DNA of 64,000 bases from Paenibacillus nasutitermitis (GCF_014641075.1 NZ_BMHP01000001.1:1488001-1552000); one strand, 5' to 3'; positions 8,822 to 18,228 are shown, counted from the first letter of the stretch. Notes: generated by a model not told the origin, from the letters alone. A program made the numbers and translations.

Positions 8822-9044
8822 CATTGATCCTGGACTGAGAAAAATAGAATCCAATGAATTAGTTGTTTACGATACGGAGCTATCAGAGTTTATTAGCAGA
8901 AAAATAACAAGATTGAAGACATTGCTGAAAGAACCCGTTCTACATGCTGCCGATGTGACGCTTCTAATAGAAAGGATTCAGCAAGCAAACATTTCTGATC
9001 CTGCATTAAGGGCAGAACATGTGAAACAAATCAATCAAAAATAG
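8822..9044 (+). CDS. Hypothetical fragment (uncertain)
   Basis: An open frame ending with TAG at 9042-9044 whose second half reads like protein: DTELSEFISRKITRLKTLL, then LHAADVTLLIERIQQANISD, a helical, charged pattern. No start codon with a ribosome site is visible; the part upstream of 8822 is antisense to other debris. It may be the 3' end of a truncated gene. No family recognised. Confidence 0.25.
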
Positions 9045-9050
9045 CTTTCT

Positions 9051-9947
9051 CTAAAGTATGCGCGACAAGCTCCGGTACATCTTCGGCGATATGCCTTCGC
9101 TGCTGCGGAACAACCGGCTGAAATAATGAATATCCGGATAGCCGACTGTCGAGCCAACCTCTCCGACCGACATATTCGTCTCCCGCAGCAGCCGCCTCGC
9201 TTCCCGGTGCCTCAGCATCTGGACATATTCGCCCGGCGGCATGCCTGCGATCTTCTTGAACACCTTTATCATATGGTCCTGATTCATGGCCAGCTTCGCA
9301 GCAAGATCCGGGTTGGACCAGGAAGCGGCGGGATCATTCTCCATTGCTGCCATGATTTCCAGAATCCGGTCTCCCTGCAGCGGCAAATTGACCGGATTAT
9401 AGGTTTTCTGCGAGCGCAGCAGCAGTCCCAGTATTTGCAGCATTAGCGCCTTGCAGATCAATTGATATGCTGGCGAGCGCATCGTAAACTCATGCACCAC
9501 CTGTTCCATGAGCTGGACGCATAAGGGGGTAGGCGTATAGACAAGCCTGCCGGATAAAGGCTCAAACGTTTCCGCAACCGATTCAACGCCGAATTTGGTC
9601 TCCTGGACGGCAGCTTCGTTTACGACCATATCCGGCTCGCTGTGAATATCCAATTCATCCTGGAAATCAAAATGGATCCCGATGAACTGCGCATGGGCGG
9701 AAAGCACTTCGTTGCGGTGATATACGCCCGCCGGAATAAACAACAGCTGTCCCTGGGCAATATCGTGGCGAACGCCGCCGATCCAGGTCGCTGCCTGGCC
9801 CTGCCGTACGTAAAGCAGCTCGAAATCATAGATCCGCCTTCCTTCAAGCGGGCCTTCGGGCATCTTCTGAAATTTGGCATAATGGACACTAGGAGACCAA
9901 TCACGGAATGGGACCTTGTTACGATTGAGGAGGCCGGAATTGTCCAA
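9051..9947 (-). CDS. AraC-family transcriptional regulator with cupin sensor domain
   Basis: 298 residues. The N-terminal half is an AraC-type cupin sensor (LLYVRQGQAATWIGG, LLFIPAGVYHRNE); the C-terminal ~100 residues carry two helix-turn-helix units (ILEIMAAMENDP onward, ending VGEVGSTVGYPDIHYFSRLF). The start is TTG 9947 with AGGAG 8 bp upstream. It is transcribed divergently from the epimerase/oxidoreductase genes at 10084-11989 and probably controls them. The ligand is presumably a sugar or sugar acid taken up by this cluster. Confidence 0.9.
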   Translation of the reverse strand: MDNSGLLNRNKVPFRDWSPSVHYAKFQKMPEGPLEGRRIYDFELLYVRQGQAATWIGGVRHDIAQGQLLFIPAGVYHRNEVLSAHAQFIGIHFDFQDELDIHSEPDMVVNEAAVQETKFGVESVAETFEPLSGRLVYTPTPLCVQLMEQVVHEFTMRSPAYQLICKALMLQILGLLLRSQKTYNPVNLPLQGDRILEIMAAMENDPAASWSNPDLAAKLAMNQDHMIKVFKKIAGMPPGEYVQMLRHREARRLLRETNMSVGEVGSTVGYPDIHYFSRLFRSSEGISPKMYRSLSRIL

Positions 9948-9986
9948 AAAATAATCTCCTTTCGCTAAATAATTTTATACGGTCTA

Positions 9987-10014
9987 TTGATAAAATAGCT
10001 TTGATACTTATACT
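9987..10014 (+). promoter_or_regulatory. Candidate promoter for the epimerase/oxidoreductase operon
   Basis: TTGATA at 9987-9992 and TATACT at 10009-10014 are separated by 16 bp in the divergent spacer. A second TTGATA at 10001-10006 lies 14 bp after the first, so part of this may instead be a direct-repeat binding site for the divergent AraC regulator. Confidence 0.45.
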
Positions 10015-10083
10015 TTTTTATCATAAATGAGGAACCACAGCAATCGTTATTGTCCAAAAATACATGGCGGGAGGAATTATTGT

Positions 10084-10935
10084 ATGAAGAAAGGGATTAA
10101 TATTTGGTCTTTTCCCGGCGATATGCCCGTTGCAGAATGCATTCGCATCGCTGCTGACGCCGGCTTTGACGGAATTGAACTTGCGCTAACGGAAAGCGGG
10201 GAGCTTGGACTTGATATCACGGATGCTAAGATCAGCGAAATCCGCCAGCTTGCCGCAGACGCCGGTATTGAAATTAGCGGACTAGCAACGGGCTTATATT
10301 GGGATTATGCGATGACAAGCGACGACGAGGCAATAAGAAATAAAGCCATCTCCATCTGCAGAAAACAGTTGGAGGTTGCCAGAGCCTTCGGCGTAGACGC
10401 GATTCTTGTTATTCCAGGCGGGGTTGGCGTAGACTTCATTCCGGGGTACCCCGTTGTGGCGTATGACGTGGCCTATGACCGCGCACTGGCAGCAATCAAG
10501 GAATTGGCCGCCGATGCGGAAGCGGCGGGCGTTCATATCGGCATCGAGAATGTCTGGAACAAATTCCTTCTGTCGCCTCTGGAAATGCGGGGCTTCATTG
10601 ATGCGGTTGGCTCCGACTATGTCGGTTCCTACTTCGATGTGGGCAATGTCGTGTATTCCGGATACCCCGAGCATTGGGTACGCATCCTGGGAAGCCGCAT
10701 CAAAAAGGTGCATTTCAAGGACTACCGCAGAGAAGCAGGAGGTCTCGTCGGGTTTGTCGATTTGCTGGCCGGCGACGTCAACTACCCGGCTGTAGTGGAA
10801 GCGCTCCGTGAAATTGGCTACACCAATTATGTCACTGCGGAGATGATTCCTCCATACACGCATCATTCCACGCAAATCATCTATAATACGTCCCGTTCTA
10901 TCGATGCGATTCTGAACGGTTCGGCTAGATCATAA
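10084..10935 (+). CDS. Sugar phosphate isomerase/epimerase family protein (xylose isomerase-like TIM barrel)
   Basis: 283 residues of the AP endonuclease 2 TIM-barrel fold: INIWSFPGDMPVAECIRIAA at the start, then GIEISGLATGLYWD, the metal-site strand IGIENVWNKFLLSP, then SYFDVGNVVYSGYPE and KVHFKDYR. Glu in IENVW and His in VHFKD are the expected metal ligands. Members isomerise or epimerise ketoses, inosose or hexulosonates. The start ATG 10084 follows GGGAGG; an in-frame ATG at 10027 has none. It is the first gene of an operon with the oxidoreductase 16 bp downstream. Confidence 0.88.
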   Translation: MKKGINIWSFPGDMPVAECIRIAADAGFDGIELALTESGELGLDITDAKISEIRQLAADAGIEISGLATGLYWDYAMTSDDEAIRNKAISICRKQLEVARAFGVDAILVIPGGVGVDFIPGYPVVAYDVAYDRALAAIKELAADAEAAGVHIGIENVWNKFLLSPLEMRGFIDAVGSDYVGSYFDVGNVVYSGYPEHWVRILGSRIKKVHFKDYRREAGGLVGFVDLLAGDVNYPAVVEALREIGYTNYVTAEMIPPYTHHSTQIIYNTSRSIDAILNGSARS

Positions 10936-10951
10936 AGGAGGAGAACACAAG

Positions 10952-11989
10952 ATGCTGAAAGTTGGACTTATCGGGTTCGGGTTCATGGGCCATATGCATT
11001 TGGAAAATTACGTGAGGCTTCAGGCGGAAGGCGTGCCGGTAGAGCTGGTCGCGATCTGCGATCTGCGGATCGAGGAACTCAAGAACGCGAAGGTGGAAGG
11101 GAATATCGCGACGGATACCCAGATCACCGACTTGTCAAGATACCGTTTATACGCGGATATTGAAGACATGCTGAGCAGCGAGCAGCTGGATATAGTCAGC
11201 ATCGCGCTTCCTACTTATCTGCATGCCGAGATCACCTGCGATCTGCTGGGACGCGGTTACCACGTGTTGTGCGAGAAGCCGATGGCGCTGAATTCGGTGG
11301 AGGGCAAGCGGATGATCGCGGCGGCGGAGCAAAGCGGCAAGAAATTACAGATCGGGCAATGTCTGCGCTTCTGGCCGGCTTATGAATATCTGAAGGAAAC
11401 GGTTGATTCCGGCCGTTTCGGCGCAGCAACAGGCGGTTATTTCTTCCGCGGCGGTGCAACCCCTGAGGGCTGGTTCCGGGTCAAGGAGCTAAGCGGGGGT
11501 GCTATGCTGGATATGCATATTCATGACACAGACGTCATTAACTGGATTTTCGGCATGCCGGAGAAGGTGCAATCCCTAAGCCGAAACATCGTGCCTGGCA
11601 GCGGTTATGATATCGTCTCCACGAATTATAGCTATGAAGACGGCAAAGTCCTCAACGCTCAATGCGACTGGACGCTGCAGGGAGATTTCGGTTTCTCCAT
11701 GGTATACCGGGTTAATTTTGAAGGCGGAAATCTGGTGTTCGAGAACAATGAGGTAAAGGTTAATCCAAACGATGCTCCCGGCTTTATTGCTGAGCTTTCG
11801 CCGGATATGGGCTATTATCGGGAAATCCGTTATTTTGTCGAATCCATTATCAACGGGACGTCGATAACTGTTGCAGAGCCGCAGAGCACGCTGGCATCGC
11901 TTGAGATTCTTGAAGCTGAAATTCTCTCAGCCGACCGCGGCGGAGAAGCAGTGGAACTTGGCAAAATCGAGCCGACGGCAAAGGTCTAA
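10952..11989 (+). CDS. Gfo/Idh/MocA family oxidoreductase
   Basis: 345 residues. The N-terminal Rossmann fold has GLIGFGFMG at 5-13; the catalytic-lysine motif CEKPMAL is at about 107-113; the C-terminal domain has GGAMLDMHIHDTDVINW with the usual His/Asp pair. These NAD(P)-dependent enzymes oxidise sugars, inositols or uronates. The start ATG 10952 is preceded by AAAGGAGGAGAACACAAG. It follows the epimerase in the same operon, which suggests an oxidation-epimerisation route for an imported sugar. Confidence 0.92.
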   Translation: MLKVGLIGFGFMGHMHLENYVRLQAEGVPVELVAICDLRIEELKNAKVEGNIATDTQITDLSRYRLYADIEDMLSSEQLDIVSIALPTYLHAEITCDLLGRGYHVLCEKPMALNSVEGKRMIAAAEQSGKKLQIGQCLRFWPAYEYLKETVDSGRFGAATGGYFFRGGATPEGWFRVKELSGGAMLDMHIHDTDVINWIFGMPEKVQSLSRNIVPGSGYDIVSTNYSYEDGKVLNAQCDWTLQGDFGFSMVYRVNFEGGNLVFENNEVKVNPNDAPGFIAELSPDMGYYREIRYFVESIINGTSITVAEPQSTLASLEILEAEILSADRGGEAVELGKIEPTAKV

Positions 11990-12003
11990 AAAAGCATATC
12001 CGC

Positions 12004-12038
12004 AAAAAAAAAGGCGTTGAAAGATAACGCCTTTTTTT
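12004..12038. terminator. Bidirectional intrinsic terminator
   Basis: GGCGTT at 12013-12018 pairs with AACGCC at 12026-12031, extended by an A-run on the left and seven T on the right. It lies between the convergent oxidoreductase (+) and TVP38 (-) genes and should serve both. Confidence 0.85.
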
Positions 12039-12076
12039 GTTTTCCTTAATAAGGATAAGCGTTCGGCACACTGCAA

Positions 12077-12694
12077 TTAAACAAGCCGGTTTTTCAGCCA
12101 CAATCGGTAAACGATATAGACCAGCAGCAGGAAAATCCCGTACAGTCCGACTACAAGCAGGGTGGTATTCAGATCGGTGAACATACTTTTGCCTAAATAG
12201 GAGAAGACCAGGATCGCCGGTATTTTACCGAGTGTCGATGCCGTAGCGAAGGTAAGAAAACGAATGGAAAGAAATGCAGGATAAATATTGACAATAGCCT
12301 GCGGGAAAATAGGAATCAGTCTTGCCAATAAGATGGTCAAAAACGGATTCTTCTCCAACATCACGGACCACTTCTCCAGCCGTTTATATTTCCCTAGAAG
12401 GCTTCTGCCCTGTTTCTGAAAATAGAACCGTACCGCCCAATAAACAAGAATGGAAGCGATCGATGCCGCCGCCCAGCTGAAAACAGCGCCAAAGAGCGGA
12501 CCATAGAGGTAGCCAAGCAAGCCGATGATAATTTTGAAAGGCACTACTGGAATGAGCAAGAATCCCAATGTGATCAGAAACATCAGCGGATAGGGAGGGC
12601 GGCTGTACATCATCCAATCGGTTATTTCATGCCGGTAGACCAGCAGGAATAAAGCAGATATCAGATAGATCAGCAAGGTTTGCCAGAATTTCAT
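12077..12694 (-). CDS. TVP38/TMEM64 family membrane protein
   Basis: 205 residues, with about five to six membrane segments. The family (SNARE-associated / DedA-like) core includes PFKIIIGLLGYLYGPLFGAV and the re-entrant region LARLIPIFPQAIVNIYPAF. Related proteins are implicated in lipid scrambling or membrane homeostasis, with no fixed role for this branch. The start is ATG 12694, with AAGGAG 6 bp upstream; the longer frame to 12778 is not supported. It separates the two sugar gene groups and is probably unrelated to them. Confidence 0.85.
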   Translation of the reverse strand: MKFWQTLLIYLISALFLLVYRHEITDWMMYSRPPYPLMFLITLGFLLIPVVPFKIIIGLLGYLYGPLFGAVFSWAAASIASILVYWAVRFYFQKQGRSLLGKYKRLEKWSVMLEKNPFLTILLARLIPIFPQAIVNIYPAFLSIRFLTFATASTLGKIPAILVFSYLGKSMFTDLNTTLLVVGLYGIFLLLVYIVYRLWLKNRLV

Positions 12695-12773
12695 CGCGAT
12701 CTCCTTTGTGCCGGTACGTAAGGTATGTCTTATCCTTATTGTACATGCTGGCATGTGCCAATTGCATGCAATA

Positions 12774-12799
12774 GTCAAAAAAATTACAAAACAGTCATA
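12774..12799 (+). promoter_or_regulatory. Cluster A regulatory motif, copy 1 (upstream of the permeases)
   Basis: A 26-bp AT-rich element that starts GTCAAAAAAATTA and ends AAAACAGTCATA. It matches the element at 14693-14718 at 22 of 26 positions, with the last 12 identical. It lies 98 bp upstream of the first permease start and about 33 bp upstream of a TATAAT box at 12832-12837. It is inferred to be a binding site for the YesN-type regulator encoded at 18229-19839. Confidence 0.55.
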
Positions 12800-12871
12800 A
12801 TTCTGCCTTATGGATAGGTTCGCAAGCTTCTTATAATAAGATATCTGTTGGAAAAGTTGGAGGTCGATAAA

Positions 12872-13807
12872 ATGGGGCTACAGGAGAAGAGCGCGGCAGT
12901 CCCGGGTGCGAAGATCAGAACAAGCAGCGCCAGAAGAAGAAAGGAAACGCTCGCCGGCTATTTGTTTACAGGTCCCATGCTGCTTGGGATTGTCGTGTTC
13001 ACCTTGATTCCGGTTATTATGCTGTTCACCTTAAGCTTCACGGACTGGTCATTCGTAACCGGTTACAGTAAAATTCGATTCATTGGTTTCGGCAATTTTA
13101 TCAAGCTGTTTCAAGATGACGCTTTCATCCAGACGCTGCTCCATAATCTGTTTCTCATCCTTGCCGTTCCGATTGGCATGGCCTTCGCTCTCTTGTTTGC
13201 GGTTATTCTGACCAAGCATGTGTATGCGCAGGGATTTTTCAAAATTATTTTTTTCATGCCGCAAATATCAAGCGTAGTGGCCGTTGCCGTCGTATGGCAA
13301 GTGTTGTTCCATCCGTCATACGGTCCAGTGAACGGGCTGCTGATGTCGCTTGGCTTGGACAATCCCCCCAAATGGCTGGCGGATACCCGTTATGCGCTGC
13401 CTTCGGTTATGATGCTGATGATTTGGATCGACATGGGCGTGTCTCTTATTATCTATATCGCCGGCATCAACAACATTCCGCAAGATCTCTATGAAGCGGC
13501 GGAAATGGACGGGGCAAAAACATGGCGCAAATTCAAAAGCATTACCTTCCCGCTGCTTACGCCTACGAGTTTCTTTCTGCTTATTACGGGCATTATCGGC
13601 AGCTTTAAAGTGTTTGCCCTCATTAAGGTGCTCACCGATGGAGGTCCGGCCGATTCTACCTCCGTTATTGTCAGCAAAATGTTCCAGGAGGGTTTCGTCA
13701 ATTTAAAGACCGGCTATTCCTCTTCCATGGCTGTCGTGCTGTTCGCCGTCGTCTTGTTGATTACCTTTCTGCAGTGGATTGCGCAACGGAAGTGGGTGCA
13801 TGAGTAA
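12872..13807 (+). CDS. CUT1 sugar ABC transporter permease (MalF type), cluster A
   Basis: 311 residues. After a basic N-terminus (RRRKETLAGYL) the first membrane helix is at about 28-52; the EAA loop is at about 206-228 (LYEAAEMDGAKTWRKFKSIT). The start ATG 12872 is set by GGAGG at 12859-12863, 8 bp upstream; the TTG at 12848 has none. The stop TAA shares one base with the ATG of the next permease, so translation is coupled. The channel partner, binding protein and sensors follow in order. No ATPase gene is present. Confidence 0.92.
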   Translation: MGLQEKSAAVPGAKIRTSSARRRKETLAGYLFTGPMLLGIVVFTLIPVIMLFTLSFTDWSFVTGYSKIRFIGFGNFIKLFQDDAFIQTLLHNLFLILAVPIGMAFALLFAVILTKHVYAQGFFKIIFFMPQISSVVAVAVVWQVLFHPSYGPVNGLLMSLGLDNPPKWLADTRYALPSVMMLMIWIDMGVSLIIYIAGINNIPQDLYEAAEMDGAKTWRKFKSITFPLLTPTSFFLLITGIIGSFKVFALIKVLTDGGPADSTSVIVSKMFQEGFVNLKTGYSSSMAVVLFAVVLLITFLQWIAQRKWVHE

Positions 13808-14655
13808 TGGACAAAATTGCTGGATCGCGTAAAGGAAATACAGGGAAAGTCGTCATGACGGCCATCATGTTCGTCATCGGCATCGTGTTCCTCCTGCCTT
13901 TCATCTGGATGCTGTCCTCCTCCTTCAAGCCGGAAGCAGATATTTTCAATTATCCGGTGGAATGGATTCCCAAGCATTGGCAGATCATTGATAATTACCG
14001 CGCCGTATGGGCAGGCAAAGCGAATTTTGCCCTTTATTACTGGAACTCCGTCAAGGTTACTTTGATGACTACGCTGCTCTCGGTTGCAGTTTCCGCTCTG
14101 GCGGCTTACGGCTTTACAAAGATCCATTTCCGTGGGAGAAATATTCTCTTCTTCTTCATTCTGGCTACCTATATGGTGCCTACCGAGGCGACGCTGGTTC
14201 CTCTGTTCGTAATGTTTCGGTCCGTCGGGCTGTACAACACACATACGGGTCTTATTCTGCTGGGAGGCTTCAGCGTGCTGGGAACGTTCCTGCTGCGCCA
14301 GTTTTTTCAGGGGATATCCACTGAATTCATGGAGTCGGCCCAAATGGACGGGGCGGGGCACTTTACGATTTTTACCCGGATCATGCTGCCGCTTGTAAAG
14401 CCGGCGCTGGCTACTTATGGTATTCTTCGCTTCATCTGGACGTGGAATGACTTCCAGACTCCGTTCATTTTCCTGAGCGATAAGAAGCTGTTCACCATCC
14501 AGCTTGGTATGAATGCCTTTGCGGACCGCAACGGTCAGTTCTATTCCTTAATCATGGCGGCTTCCGTTTCGGCGATTATTCCGCTGTTAATCGTATTTAT
14601 TATCGGTCAGAAGCATGTCATTGAAGGCATCAGCTTTGGGGGCGTTAAAGGGTAA
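13807..14655 (+). CDS. CUT1 sugar ABC transporter permease (MalG type), cluster A
   Basis: 282 residues starting within the TAATG overlap of the upstream permease. Membrane helices begin at about 16-37; the EAA loop at about 174-196 reads FMESAQMDGAGHFTIFTRIM, and the C-terminus is HVIEGISFGGVKG. It forms the heterodimeric channel with the preceding gene product. The binding lipoprotein is 180 bp downstream behind its own copy of the cluster A motif, so it can be expressed separately. Confidence 0.92.
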   Translation: MDKIAGSRKGNTGKVVMTAIMFVIGIVFLLPFIWMLSSSFKPEADIFNYPVEWIPKHWQIIDNYRAVWAGKANFALYYWNSVKVTLMTTLLSVAVSALAAYGFTKIHFRGRNILFFFILATYMVPTEATLVPLFVMFRSVGLYNTHTGLILLGGFSVLGTFLLRQFFQGISTEFMESAQMDGAGHFTIFTRIMLPLVKPALATYGILRFIWTWNDFQTPFIFLSDKKLFTIQLGMNAFADRNGQFYSLIMAASVSAIIPLLIVFIIGQKHVIEGISFGGVKG

Positions 14656-14692
14656 GGAAAAACTCGCGAGGCTGAGCCGAGATGTTAAGAAA

Positions 14693-14718
14693 GTAAAAAT
14701 AATTTTAAAACAGTCATA
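14693..14718 (+). promoter_or_regulatory. Cluster A regulatory motif, copy 2 (upstream of the binding protein)
   Basis: This starts GTAAAAATAATTT and ends AAAACAGTCATA. It is 22/26 identical to the element at 12774-12799, in the same orientation, 143 bp upstream of the binding-protein start. Its recurrence at both transport transcription units is the main reason to treat it as an operator. Confidence 0.55.
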
Positions 14719-14835
14719 TTTATTTGCTTCTTAATTAAAGGCCGGATGTTAGCATTAGTGCACAGTCAACATTTCATATAGGAATGTGGCGATAAAGGAT
14801 TTATATTTCACAAGAACGATCTGAGGAGGATTCAT

Positions 14836-16206
14836 ATGGTAAAGAAAACAATGGGGATCTCGGTTATGGTTGCGCTTGCAGCAGGCTTATTGGCTGGCTG
14901 CGGCGGCAATACAAACAACAATGCGAATCCAGACCCGGCCAACACCAGCAAACCGGTTAATTCCGCGAATTCGGGTACGGAACCTGTGGACGAAGCCGTT
15001 ACGATTAAGGTGGTAGGCTGGTCGCCAGGGGAACAAATCGCGCCGCTGATTGAAGAGTACAAGAAGGTGAAATCCAATGTGACCGTGGAATATATGCCGC
15101 TCGTTGACAATTCCGACTCTGTTGCAGGCATGCAGAAGCTTGATCTGCTGGTTGCCTCCGGCGATAAAATCGACGTCGCATTCCTGCCGGGAACCGGCGA
15201 TTATTCCAAACGGGCCAGTCTGGATCTGCTTGCGCCGCTCAATGATATGATTGCGGCTGAAGGCATTACCCTGGCAGATGAATATATTGTCGATCCTTCC
15301 ATTAACGGCAAGGTTTACGCGCTGCCGGATACGTATGAGAATTATTTTGTCCTCCTGAACAAGGATATGCTGGATAAAGCAGGATTGCCGATTCCGACAA
15401 AATGGACTTGGGACGAGTATCTCGAATATTCGAAGAAGCTGTCCAACGGGGAGGGGGCAAATAAAGTATTCGGCACCTACTTCCACTCCTGGCCGATGTA
15501 CTTTGAGCTGGGTCTGATTAATCAGCCGAAGGACAATAATCTCATCAACAACGGCGCGCTGAAAATTGACAGCGCAGAAATCCGTAAATCGCTTGAAATT
15601 CGCGATCAGGCGGAGAATGTGGACAAAAGCGCGATTCCTTATTCCGATACGATCTCCCAGAAGCTCGCTTACCGTTCGGTTTATTTCTCCCAGAAGGCCG
15701 CGATGATTGTGACAGGCAACTGGATGATCACCGATGCTGGCGGAACGGAAGAGTTTCCGGCAAATTTTGTTTCAGCGTTTGCGCCCATGCCGTCCAATTC
15801 GGCGGACGCCCCTTCCGGACTGAGCCCGGCAAACGGCAACTTTATGGCGGTACTGAACAAGTCGGAGCAGAAGCAGGCTGCTTATGATTTCATCCGCTGG
15901 TATACAACCAAAGGGGAAGAGATCAACAATGGCTACTCTGCCTGGAAAAAACAGGATGTGGATAAATTTATTGCCGCTGTCAAAGAGAAAGCAAAAAGTC
16001 CGGACAAAATCGATGCGGATTCCTTATCCTATGTCATCAAGAACAGCCCGACAGCCCCTATGACGATACCGCCGGCTTTTCAATCCGAGCTGGATGAGGC
16101 TTATGTGAAGGAAGCGGAGAAGTTTATTCTCAAACAGCAGGACCTGGAGACCACGATCAAAAACGCCAATGCGGCTCTGCAAAAAGTCGCCGATGCCAAC
16201 AAATAA
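14836..16206 (+). CDS. Extracellular sugar-binding lipoprotein, cluster A
   Basis: 456 residues. A lipoprotein signal peptide ends in LLAGC, with Cys22 as the lipid-modified residue, followed by an Asn/Pro-rich linker. The mature part is a type 1 sugar-binding fold (VKVVGWSPGEQIAPLIEEYK, then ALPDTYENYFVLLNKDML, and GNWMITDAGG). It captures an oligosaccharide outside the cell and delivers it to the 12872/13807 permeases. The start is ATG 14836 behind GAGGAGGATTCAT. It has its own upstream motif copy and a strong terminator, which fits the need for more binding protein than channel. Confidence 0.92.
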   Translation: MVKKTMGISVMVALAAGLLAGCGGNTNNNANPDPANTSKPVNSANSGTEPVDEAVTIKVVGWSPGEQIAPLIEEYKKVKSNVTVEYMPLVDNSDSVAGMQKLDLLVASGDKIDVAFLPGTGDYSKRASLDLLAPLNDMIAAEGITLADEYIVDPSINGKVYALPDTYENYFVLLNKDMLDKAGLPIPTKWTWDEYLEYSKKLSNGEGANKVFGTYFHSWPMYFELGLINQPKDNNLINNGALKIDSAEIRKSLEIRDQAENVDKSAIPYSDTISQKLAYRSVYFSQKAAMIVTGNWMITDAGGTEEFPANFVSAFAPMPSNSADAPSGLSPANGNFMAVLNKSEQKQAAYDFIRWYTTKGEEINNGYSAWKKQDVDKFIAAVKEKAKSPDKIDADSLSYVIKNSPTAPMTIPPAFQSELDEAYVKEAEKFILKQQDLETTIKNANAALQKVADANK

Positions 16207-16240
16207 GATCTGGTTTCTATGTTAGAATAAGATAAGCTTG

Positions 16241-16292
16241 GCATCCTTTCCCGATCCAATGCGATTGGCCGATTTCGGGAAAGGATGCTTTT
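16241..16292 (+). terminator. Strong terminator after the binding-protein gene
   Basis: A perfect 14-bp stem: GCATCCTTTCCCGA at 16241-16254 with TCGGGAAAGGATGC at 16275-16288, followed by TTTT. It separates the binding-protein transcript from the kinase/regulator genes. Confidence 0.85.
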
Positions 16293-16388
16293 CCTGACTA
16301 AAGCAGATTTCATCCGGCTGCTGCTTCCATCATTATATGGGCCATGCCTGCAAACACGATCTGTAATCCATTGCAACAGGGGGTAATC

Positions 16389-18203
16389 ATGGCCGGCTAT
16401 TTCCGCAATAAAAGCTGGAGAAGGAGTCTGCGTTACAAGCTTGTCGTTACTTCCGTGCTTTGTTTGCTGCTGCCTTCTTTGCTGACCTTGTGGGCAAGCG
16501 ATTATTTAACAAGAAATATCGTCCGTGCCCAGGTTGTGGACAATGAGCGAAAAGCGCTTGAACTGACGGATGTTTATATTTCAGGCTTGTTCGATAATAT
16601 GATCCGCATCTCCAATTCGATCCTGTTTGAGAATGATATTAATATATCCTTGAAGGAAATCTGGCAGCGCAGCCGCTCCAACCAGCAGGATTATGCGAAG
16701 GATACATTATCGGCCAAATATTATATTAACAAGAAGCTCGAAAATATCGCCTATGCCATGGATAACGTAACGATCGCGCTGATGACGACCGAAGGCCAAT
16801 ATTTTACCAACACGCCGAATCTGGACGATGCATTCAAGCCTTCCGAAATTGTCCATGAACCTTGGATGCAGCGGGTAAAGGAACTTCCGGCCTTTAAAGT
16901 GGATTGGGTAGGCTTGATAAGACGCCCTCATGATTCCGGCCGGTCGGGTGACCCTTTCTCCATCGCCATCGCGCGTAATTTGCGTATGTCCACCAATGAA
17001 ACCTATGCCTATCTAATTGTCAGCATACGGGAAGACCAATTGAGCCAAATCTTCTATCACGACAGCAACGAGCGGCAGGAAACGCTCCTGCTCGACGAGC
17101 AAGGTACGATCATCGCCAGCAAGGATACCAGGAAGATCGGCAGCCCATTTGTATTCAGCAGAAAGGAAATGAATCCGGATTCCGGCATCGTTCAATACGA
17201 TAAGGAAGCGTTTCTTCTGAGCAGGCACAGTTTGCCGTTCGGCGGCTATGAGCTGGTAAGTCTGAAGCCTTACAAGGAAGCAGTCAATCAGATTCATACG
17301 GTTTACAGGCTTAGCTTTGTGATCCAGATCGCAGCCGTGCTGCTTTTTCTCATTCTATTTATTTATATGATCCGGCAGTTTACCAAACCTGTTATGAAGC
17401 TCGGACAAGTCGCTTCGCAGGTGGAAGGCGGAAACCTGTCGATCCGCTCCAATATCCGGGGACAGGATGAAATCGGTCATCTGGGAAAAATGTTCGACCA
17501 GATGCTCGAAAGCGTCGAATGGATGATGGCGGAGGTTACCAGAGAGCAAACGCAAAAGCGCAAAGCGGAGCTGGCCATGCTTCAAGCCCAGATCAATCCG
17601 CATTTTCTCTTTAATATTCTGAATTCCATCCGACTTCGCATTCTGATGAGAGGCGACCATGAGAATGCCGAGCTGTTATCGTCGTTATCGGGTCTGCTGC
17701 GCATGACTATCCAGCGGGACGACGAATGTATGCCGCTGCACGAGGAACTGCATATCGTGGAGAAATATGTAGAACTGCTTAATTTCCGGCAGCTTGAGAA
17801 AGTGGATCTTGAAATCAATGCGGCATCGGATTGCCTGGCTGTTCCGATTCCCCGGTTCCTCCTTCAGCCGATTATTGAAAACGCTTATATTCATGGCCTG
17901 GATCAGAGCGCAGGCCGGATTCGTATCAGCGCCCGTCTGACAGGCACGCTGCTCGCGATCCGGATTGAGGATAATGGAAAAGGGATCGCTTATGAAAAGC
18001 TTGAGTTGCTTCGTCAGGAGATGAGCCGGGTCCGTGATGCGAGTCCATCCGTGCAGTCTGCAAAGCTGTCGAGCATCGGACTGTCCAATGTCTATGAGCG
18101 GATGTATCTGTTATACGGCCGTCAATTTAAGCTATCTATTGACTCCAAGCCTGGTATCGGGACGATGCTGCAAATCAACGTCCCCATCCGTATTTCACAA
18201 TAA
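16389..18203 (+). CDS. YesM-type sensor histidine kinase, cluster A
   Basis: A 604-residue membrane sensor. The first membrane helix is at about 17-38, followed by an extracellular sensor of ~270 residues, a second helix at about 308-332, HAMP, then the His_kinase domain with AQINPHFLFNILNSI (His405 is the phosphoacceptor) and an ATPase domain with IEDNGKGI. It senses an extracellular sugar signal and phosphorylates the regulator at 18229. The start is ATG 16389, with AGGGGG 5 bp upstream, rather than the in-frame ATG 16344. A 25-bp gap separates it from its partner. Confidence 0.93.
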   Translation: MAGYFRNKSWRRSLRYKLVVTSVLCLLLPSLLTLWASDYLTRNIVRAQVVDNERKALELTDVYISGLFDNMIRISNSILFENDINISLKEIWQRSRSNQQDYAKDTLSAKYYINKKLENIAYAMDNVTIALMTTEGQYFTNTPNLDDAFKPSEIVHEPWMQRVKELPAFKVDWVGLIRRPHDSGRSGDPFSIAIARNLRMSTNETYAYLIVSIREDQLSQIFYHDSNERQETLLLDEQGTIIASKDTRKIGSPFVFSRKEMNPDSGIVQYDKEAFLLSRHSLPFGGYELVSLKPYKEAVNQIHTVYRLSFVIQIAAVLLFLILFIYMIRQFTKPVMKLGQVASQVEGGNLSIRSNIRGQDEIGHLGKMFDQMLESVEWMMAEVTREQTQKRKAELAMLQAQINPHFLFNILNSIRLRILMRGDHENAELLSSLSGLLRMTIQRDDECMPLHEELHIVEKYVELLNFRQLEKVDLEINAASDCLAVPIPRFLLQPIIENAYIHGLDQSAGRIRISARLTGTLLAIRIEDNGKGIAYEKLELLRQEMSRVRDASPSVQSAKLSSIGLSNVYERMYLLYGRQFKLSIDSKPGIGTMLQINVPIRISQ

Positions 18204-18228
18204 TCATGCAACAAGGGGGTGAGCGGCT

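Noticed and set aside
13714..14361. 215-codon open frame on the minus strand inside the cluster A permease
   Set aside because: It is antisense to a clear MalG-type permease, rich in His/Gln/Arg as expected for a reverse frame, and has no ribosome site.
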